Positions 5,574-7,783 of a DNA stretch of 7,783 nt are shown piece by piece (within the stretch, counting starts at the first letter, position 1; every line of letters starts with the position of its first letter). The notes below the pieces were generated by a model. That model searched no databases. It was given only the letters and a program-made list of their open reading frames with translations, and was not told where the DNA came from. The DNA comes from Solirubrobacteraceae bacterium (GTDB taxonomy: Bacteria; Actinomycetota; Thermoleophilia; Solirubrobacterales; Solirubrobacteraceae), in the NCBI GenBank assembly GCA_030038955.1, contig JASHQV010000397.1, forward strand, positions 1 through 7,783, in the 5' to 3' direction. Position numbers and translations under genes: made by a program.

Positions 5574-6530
5574 TCACGGCTCGGCGCGCGCCTCGACCCC
5601 GCCGGGCAGCGTCACCTCGTGCTCCCGGTCGGGCGCGTGCGGCACGACCATCACGGGGCAGGCGGCGTGCAGCAGGAGCTGGCCCGAGACCTTGCCCAGC
5701 AGCACCGCACGCAGCGGCCCGTAGCTGCGCGAGCCGAGCACGAGCAGGCCGAGCTCCTCGGACTCGCGGGTCAGCGTGTCGGCCGGATCGCCGTCGATCA
5801 GGCGGCCACTGACCGCCTCACCTTGCATCGTGCCGGCCGCGTCTTCATTGATCGTGCTGGCCGCGTCGACCTGAATCGCGCCGACCGCCTCTGCCAGCCT
5901 GTGGCGCGCGTGCTCACGGAGATCACCGTCGGCCTCGGTCGCCATCGCCTGGGCGTAGTCGCCGGGCTCGAAGGCGGTGATCACTTGCAGCGGCAGCCCG
6001 GCTTCAGCGGCGATCGCGGCGCCAGCCCGGAGCGCATCGTCGGACTCGGGCGTGCCTGCGTAGCCGACGCCGACCGCGCCGAGCTCCCCGGCTCGGCTGG
6101 CATCCGCGGCCCGGCCGGCATATCCGCGTGGCACCACGACGACGGCCGAGCGGCCGCCGTGCATCAGCCGCTGTCCCACCTCTCCGAGCGCGACCTGACC
6201 CCAGTTCGCGCGCGGGCTGGAGCCGACGACGACGGCGATCGCGTCGCGCTGGTCGGCCAGCACGTGCAGCACGCCCGCCGCCGAGACGCCCGGCGCCGCC
6301 AGCCGCTCGACCTCCAGGCCGCCGAGCGACTCGCCGAAGCCTGCGATCGCGGCGTCGAGCGCGTGCTCGTAAGGTCGCGCCTGATGGGAGGACTCGCGTC
6401 GAGGCTCGTACACGCTCGCCAGCAGCAGCGGCACGCCAGCCGCGCGAGCCAGCAGGGCTGCGAACGCGATCGCGTCCTGGTGCTCGGGACGGCTGGGGTC
6501 GACGCCGACGATGACCGCGCGGCTGTGCAT
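5574..6530 (-). CDS. Universal stress protein with two tandem Usp domains
   Basis: This 318-residue protein has two Usp domains: about 4-135 (RAVIVGVDPSRPEHQDAIAFA to SAVVVVPRG) and about 151-297 (GAVGVGYAGTPESDDALRAG to CPVMVVPHA). Tandem Usp proteins are common in actinobacteria, are cytoplasmic, and often bind ATP in hypoxia or stress responses. Here both ATP motifs (G-2x-G-9x-G-S/T) are degraded. Domain 1 has GSSPRANWGQVALGE (103-117) and domain 2 has GSRSYGPLRAVLLGK (266-280). In each, the second Gly and the final Ser/Thr are replaced, and domain 2 also lacks the early Asp (YAGTPES). Residues 214-245 are four octapeptide-like repeats. The start has no ribosome site, but TAGCTT on the minus strand lies six bases upstream, suggesting a leaderless transcript. 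The gene is convergent to the por operon and divergent from ppsA. Confidence 0.93.
   Translation of the reverse strand: MHSRAVIVGVDPSRPEHQDAIAFAALLARAAGVPLLLASVYEPRRESSHQARPYEHALDAAIAGFGESLGGLEVERLAAPGVSAAGVLHVLADQRDAIAVVVGSSPRANWGQVALGEVGQRLMHGGRSAVVVVPRGYAGRAADASRAGELGAVGVGYAGTPESDDALRAGAAIAAEAGLPLQVITAFEPGDYAQAMATEADGDLREHARHRLAEAVGAIQVDAASTINEDAAGTMQGEAVSGRLIDGDPADTLTRESEELGLLVLGSRSYGPLRAVLLGKVSGQLLLHAACPVMVVPHAPDREHEVTLPGGVEARAEP
5796..5891 (-). repeat. 24-bp in-frame imperfect tandem repeat within the usp gene
   Basis: Reading the minus strand, four successive 24-bp units (5891-5868, 5867-5844, 5843-5820, 5819-5796) encode EAVGAIQV, DAASTINE, DAAGTMQG and EAVSGRLI (residues 214-245). 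The two central units share GACGCGGCC followed by GCACGAT after one variable base. The outer units begin GAGGCGGTC. The pattern fits duplication of a short segment in the second Usp domain, just before the conserved stretch DGDPADTL, followed by drift. Confidence 0.65.
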
Positions 6531-6536
6531 GCCCGG

Positions 6537-6542
6537 AAGCTA
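6537..6542 (-). promoter_or_regulatory. Possible -10 box of usp, leaderless arrangement
   Basis: On the minus strand the hexamer TAGCTT (TAnnnT form) ends six bases before the ATG at 6530. With no Shine-Dalgarno in between, a transcript starting at or next to the A of the ATG is plausible, as is common in actinobacteria. No -35 consensus is visible. Confidence 0.35.
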
Positions 6543-6607
6543 CGTCCCCGCGGGCGCGGCGGCATCCGGAGATTCCACTGATGGCTGAACGGGAGCATCC
6601 CCGGATC

Positions 6608-6621
6608 GGGACCAGCGACCC
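6608..6621. promoter_or_regulatory. DosR/NarL-like palindromic operator between usp and ppsA
   Basis: GGGACCAGCGACCC fits the core GGGnCnnnnGnCCC of DosR-type binding sites; the published mycobacterial core is close to GGGAC-4N-GTCCC, so one base of the second half-site differs. It lies 42 bases before the ppsA ATG and 77 bases before the usp ATG, where one site could control both. A related imperfect inverted repeat, GGGA-GCA-TCCC (6591-6601), precedes it. The DosR link is inference; chance matches are not rare at this GC content. Confidence 0.35.
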
Positions 6622-6650
6622 ACCCGGATAGCCGCGGCGACCGTCGTCCG

Positions 6651-6656
6651 TAGGCT
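6651..6656 (+). promoter_or_regulatory. Possible -10 box of ppsA, leaderless arrangement
   Basis: TAGGCT ends seven bases before the ATG at 6664 and no Shine-Dalgarno lies between them, so a leaderless mRNA is plausible. The hexamer mirrors TAGCTT in front of the divergent usp gene. The -35 region shows no consensus. Confidence 0.35.
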
Positions 6657-6663
6657 CGCCCGC

Positions 6664-7783
6664 ATGAGTGATACCTCCACGCCAACCATCAGTCTGATTC
6701 CCGTCCGCCCGTTCACCGAGCTGGCCAGCGCGGACACGCTCTACGCCGGCGGCAAGGGCGCCAACCTCGGGCAGCTCACGCGCGCGGGCTTCCCGGTGCC
6801 GCCGGGATTCGTCGTCGGGGCGCCGTCGTATGCGGCCTTCCGGGCCGAGACCGGCCTCGGGGAGCGGCTCGAGCAGCTCCTCTCGGGGCTCGACGTCGAG
6901 GACACCGCGGCGCTGCAGGCCGCGGCAGAGGCGGCTCGCCGCGCGGTCGCCGACAGCGACATGCCGGTCCGCTTGGCCAACGCGATCGGCGAGGCCTACG
7001 ACCGCCTCAGCGGCGGCGACCAGCGGACGCCCGTGGCCGTGCGCTCCTCGGCCACCGCCGAGGACACCGCGTCGGCCTCGTTTGCGGGGATGAACGAGAC
7101 GTTCCTGAACGTGGCCGGCCGCGAGCGCGTGATCGACGCGGTCAAGCGCTGCTGGATGTCGCTGTTCGGTGCGCGCACGATCTACTACCGCGGGAAGCGG
7201 GGGTTCGGGTTCAGCGACATGGACATCGCCGTCGTCGTCCAGCGGCAGATTCCGTCCACGCGGGCAGGCGTGATGTTCACGATCGACCCGGCTACCGGCG
7301 ACCACGGTCAGCTCGTGATCGAGGGCTCGTTTGGCCTCGGCGAGGCGGTCGTGTCCGGTCAGGTCTCGCCCGACCGCTACGTCGTCGACAAGCAGCACAT
7401 GGCGATCCTCACCCGCTCGGTGCGTCCCAAGGAGCTGGCCGTCGAGCCCGCCCCCGACGGCGGCACCGCGACCCGCAAGCTCGGCCCCGAGGAGAGCCAC
7501 CGGGCGGTGCTGTCCGACGACGAGGTGCTGCAGCTCGCCGAGCTTGGCATCGCGATCGAGCGCGAGTACGGCGCCCCCCAGGACACCGAGTGGGCGTTCG
7601 ACCCAGGCGGCGCCGTGTGGATGGTGCAGAGTCGCCCGATCACGGCTACCGGAGCGGTGGCTGGAGCGGCGGCGCCCGCCACAGCCGACGGCGCGGGGCC
7701 GGCCGGGAAGGTCGCGTCCGGCGAGTCCGTGGCCGCCGAGGCCGCCGGCTCCGCCGAGGCCGGCGGGTCCGCCGAGCAGGCCG
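6664..7783 (+). CDS. ppsA: Phosphoenolpyruvate synthase, N-terminal ATP-grasp part (runs off the right edge)
   Basis: 373 codons are visible with no stop. PEP synthase turns pyruvate, ATP and water into PEP, AMP and phosphate, the entry to gluconeogenesis. The PEP/pyruvate-binding ATP-grasp domain spans about 15-328: GGKGANLGQL (29-38) with GFPVPPGFVVG (42-52), VRSSATAEDTASASFAG (126-142), KRCWMSLFGARTIYYR (161-176), GVMFTIDPATGD (202-213), EGSFGLGEAVVSGQVSPDRY (220-239) and WMVQSRPIT (319-327). An Ala/Gly/Ser/Glu-rich linker starts at about 328 and continues to the edge. The phosphohistidine and PEP-binding domains would lie beyond. Rifampin phosphotransferase shares this N-terminal domain and cannot be fully excluded, but the wording of the motifs fits PEP synthase better. 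The start at 6664 has no ribosome site but has a -10-like TAGGCT seven bases away. It is divergent from usp. Confidence 0.88.
   Translation, partial: MSDTSTPTISLIPVRPFTELASADTLYAGGKGANLGQLTRAGFPVPPGFVVGAPSYAAFRAETGLGERLEQLLSGLDVEDTAALQAAAEAARRAVADSDMPVRLANAIGEAYDRLSGGDQRTPVAVRSSATAEDTASASFAGMNETFLNVAGRERVIDAVKRCWMSLFGARTIYYRGKRGFGFSDMDIAVVVQRQIPSTRAGVMFTIDPATGDHGQLVIEGSFGLGEAVVSGQVSPDRYVVDKQHMAILTRSVRPKELAVEPAPDGGTATRKLGPEESHRAVLSDDEVLQLAELGIAIEREYGAPQDTEWAFDPGGAVWMVQSRPITATGAVAGAAAPATADGAGPAGKVASGESVAAEAAGSAEAGGSAEQA

Noticed and set aside
6004..7500. Minus-strand open frame of 498 codons across ppsA and the start of usp
   Set aside because: It overlaps two well-supported genes, crosses their divergent promoter region and shows no domain.

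Overview
The window is about 70% GC, has long GC-driven antisense shadow ORFs, and carries high-GC actinobacterial protein types. I read it as a chromosomal segment of an Actinomycetota member, possibly class Thermoleophilia (Solirubrobacterales-like). The phylum is fairly likely and the class is a guess. I see no tRNA, rRNA, CRISPR array, insertion sequence or phage gene.

Layout. (1) Positions 1-157 hold the last 51 codons of a NarL/DevS-type sensor histidine kinase. (2) A small heat-shock protein (Hsp20), 298-735, has a near-perfect Shine-Dalgarno and is followed by a very strong hairpin (750-787). (3) A compact intergenic patch holds an exact 19-bp tandem duplication (799-836) and a small stem-loop (852-868). 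(4) A tightly coupled four-gene operon, 918-5498, encodes a 2-oxoacid (probably pyruvate) oxidoreductase: gamma, alpha, beta, then an unusual fourth gene. That gene fuses a GltD-like FAD/NAD(P)H oxidoreductase to a PorD-like 2[4Fe-4S] ferredoxin. (5) A convergent gap with two imperfect 26-bp repeats leads to a minus-strand tandem-domain universal stress protein (5574-6530), which carries an internal octapeptide repeat. (6) A 133-bp divergent promoter region has a DosR-like palindrome (6608-6621) and -10-like hexamers 6-7 bp from both start codons. (7) The N-terminal ATP-grasp half of a phosphoenolpyruvate synthase starts at 6664 and runs off the right edge.

How the genes may work together (inference). 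The set of histidine kinase, Hsp20, universal stress protein, oxygen-sensitive pyruvate oxidoreductase and PEP synthase resembles a low-oxygen or dormancy module of the kind known from the mycobacterial DosR regulon. It differs in carrying a central-carbon module: pyruvate to and from acetyl-CoA, with electrons apparently routed to NAD(P)(H) through the fused subunit, plus pyruvate to PEP next door. The most distinctive element is the GltD-PorD fusion, which predicts a pyridine-nucleotide-linked pyruvate oxidoreductase.
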